64,000 bases of DNA, taken from positions 6,071 through 70,070 of the forward strand of contig JBBAFB010000001.1 of the NCBI GenBank assembly GCA_041655595.1, given 5' to 3'. This DNA is from JBBAFB01 sp041655595 (GTDB taxonomy: Bacteria > Bacillota > DULZ01). A program made the translations under genes and the position numbers. The notes under the pieces were generated by a model. It made no database searches. It was given only the letters and a program-made list of their open reading frames with translations, and had not been told where the DNA came from. This document shows positions 62,998 through 64,000 of the stretch, piece by piece. Every line of letters starts with the position of its first letter. Positions within the stretch are counted from its first letter, which is position 1.

Positions 62998-63684
62998 TTA
63001 TTTTAGAATCTTATTAACGACTACCCCTGCCATCATCATGCCCACAATTGGGGGAACAAATGAAATGCTGCCGATTTCCTCCCCTTCTTTTATTTCCATG
63101 GTGGGTTCAGGTGAAAACACTACGGTAACTCCTTTTTCCACTCCTAATTTTTTTAATTGCCGCCTTACAGCTTTGGCTAAAGGACAACCAAAGGTTTCGG
63201 AAATATCTCCAACTCGAAAACCTTCAAAATTTAATCTGTTACCTGCCCCCATGGCGGAAACAATAGGGATACCGGAATCTATGCTCTGTTTAATTAGATC
63301 TACCTTGCTACCTACACTATCAATAGCATCCACTACAAAATCATGGCTTGTCAAAAAAAATTTTTCACTATTGCCCTTATGATAAGCCTCTTTAAAAATC
63401 TCAACTTGACACTTGGGGTTGATATCTTTAATTCGCTCTCTCAAAACGGCCACTTTATACTCACCTACTGTAGAATGCAAGGCAGGCAGTTGTCTGTTAA
63501 GGTTAGAATAGCAAACAACATCCGGGTCAACTAAAGAAATTTTTCCTATTCCCGCCCTTGTTAGGGCTTCAACTGCAAAAGAACCCACGCCTCCCACACC
63601 AAAAATTATAACTGCACTATTATGCAACACCTTACTTCCCGCTGCACCGATTAAAAGCTCCATTCTTTCCCATTGAGTATCCAT
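62998..63684 (-). CDS. tcdA: tRNA threonylcarbamoyladenosine dehydratase (TcdA/YrvM-like)
   Basis: A 228-residue E1-like enzyme: VIIFGVGGVGSFAVEALTRA (ATP site), LVDPDVVCYSNLNRQLPALH, FVVDAIDSVGSKVDLI and the TcdA-type SAMGAGNRLNFEGFRVGDIS. It cyclises t6A to ct6A in tRNA, consuming ATP. No catalytic C-terminal CxxC pair typical of MoeB is seen, which favours TcdA. AGGAGGTAG precedes the ATG. In Bacillus yrvM is also next to 6S RNA and rarA (yrvN). Confidence 0.92.
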   Translation of the reverse strand: MDTQWERMELLIGAAGSKVLHNSAVIIFGVGGVGSFAVEALTRAGIGKISLVDPDVVCYSNLNRQLPALHSTVGEYKVAVLRERIKDINPKCQVEIFKEAYHKGNSEKFFLTSHDFVVDAIDSVGSKVDLIKQSIDSGIPIVSAMGAGNRLNFEGFRVGDISETFGCPLAKAVRRQLKKLGVEKGVTVVFSPEPTMEIKEGEEIGSISFVPPIVGMMMAGVVVNKILK

Positions 63685-63695
63685 TTCTACCTCCT

Positions 63696-63730
63696 AAAAA
63701 AAAAGCCCTCCACCAATAAGGTGCAGTAGC
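63696..63730 (-). terminator. Terminator of 6S RNA
   Basis: A CACC-TTATT-GGTG hairpin with flanking partial pairing is followed by nine T residues on the minus strand, just before the tcdA ribosome site. Confidence 0.65.
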
Positions 63731-63744
63731 CAAGGTCATAAATA

Positions 63745-63948
63745 ATATTTCAACATTTAAACCCCACAAATGCCGTGAAGCCGTGTTTTGAACCTGCTCT
63801 CGCAGGTGGGTGCCCTCCTGAGTGTTTCATTGTTCCTAAATTAACACAGGCATACAATCCGCAACCAGAGTCAGGCTCCCATTATAACTGTGTTGGCTCA
63901 AAACTAGCGACCGTCACGTACATCGTAGGGTGTGTTCGTGATGTTTCT
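63745..63948 (-). ncRNA. ssrS: 6S RNA
   Basis: Minus-strand RNA of about 200 bases without a coding frame. It has the long double-helix layout of 6S RNA: a closing stem from AACAT...AACACACCC with GGGGTTT..ATGTT, an internal bubble region, and the apical part with GAGGGCACCCACCTGC and GCAGGTTCAAAAC, resembling 6S RNAs of Bacillota as I remember them. 6S RNA mimics open promoters and traps SigA-RNA polymerase. Its place directly upstream of tcdA matches Bacillus bsrA beside yrvM. Ends are approximate. Confidence 0.82.
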
Positions 63949-63954
63949 GACTTT

Positions 63955-63983
63955 ATGTTAGCATAATTTCAAATTCTTTGCAA
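63955..63983 (-). promoter_or_regulatory. Promoter of 6S RNA
   Basis: TTGCAA and TAACAT with a 17-base spacer on the minus strand; start predicted near 63948. Confidence 0.55.
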
Positions 63984-64000
63984 GGAAATTAGTTGGTAAT

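Overview
The window looks like part of the chromosome of an anaerobic, endospore-forming member of the Bacillota (Clostridia in the broad sense; the gene order recalls the Peptococcaceae/Desulfotomaculum-like groups, but the genus cannot be fixed from sequence alone). Supporting signs are a complete spoIIIA operon, an uninterrupted sigK, strong AGGAGG-type ribosome sites with many TTG/GTG starts, modest G+C, an Nfn/sulfide-dehydrogenase-type flavoprotein and a probable selenoprotein. Almost every gene lies on the minus strand; only sigK and a Crp/Fnr regulator are on the plus strand.

Layout, left to right. 1-3.4 kb: partial FAD/NAD subunit, TsaD-like paralogue, nusB and an Asp23-AmaP-DUF2273 set. 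3.4-6.7 kb: accC and a carboxyltransferase fused in frame to a whole accB. 6.7-12 kb: spoIIIAA-AH. 12-17.7 kb: a CD1247-type acidic protein, efp, Xaa-Pro peptidase, aroQ and a TldE/TldD pair. 17.8-39.6 kb: a very large type IV pilus region. It holds two PilM-PilN-PilO sets, two PilC, two PilB, one PilT, one PilD, the major pilin, two groups of minor pilins (each with a large GspK/PilX-like tip candidate), a PilP-like protein, a secretin-N-domain protein without the secretin barrel, a private sigma-70 factor and a MerR-like regulator. A c-di-GMP-I (GEMM-I) riboswitch with an overlapping terminator sits at the head of the long operon.

39.8-42.8 kb: yqeG, sigK, ccdA, a membrane-anchored thioredoxin, and a HesB/IscA-like selenoprotein with in-frame UGA, a downstream hairpin and its own promoter. 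42.9-47.4 kb: a NapG/NapH-like iron-sulfur pair, an FmdE-like lipoprotein and an eight-helix membrane protein, divergent from a Crp/Fnr regulator, with a perfect FNR-type palindrome between them. An unexplained structured intergenic RNA lies inside this operon. 47.4-54.4 kb: a Cys-rich unknown, U32 peptidase, mltG, DUF1292, ruvX, ireB and alaS. 54.5-64 kb: AI-2E transporter, small proteins, acyl-CoA synthetase with a FadR-like palindrome, mnmA, iscU, iscS, rarA, trxA, csoR with its palindromic operator, tcdA, and 6S RNA.

How the parts fit. AccC with the carboxyltransferase-BCCP protein could serve both as a two-subunit pyruvate carboxylase and, through an internal start, as a source of free AccB for fatty acid synthesis. 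The pilus region appears to be controlled by c-di-GMP at the RNA level and possibly again at the ATPases through N-terminal MshEN-like motifs. The 41-46 kb stretch combines redox modules (selenoprotein, thioredoxin, CcdA, FeS relay, metal-binding lipoprotein) next to an FNR-like regulator and is the best candidate here for an undescribed system. No tRNA, rRNA, CRISPR array, insertion sequence or prophage was recognised.
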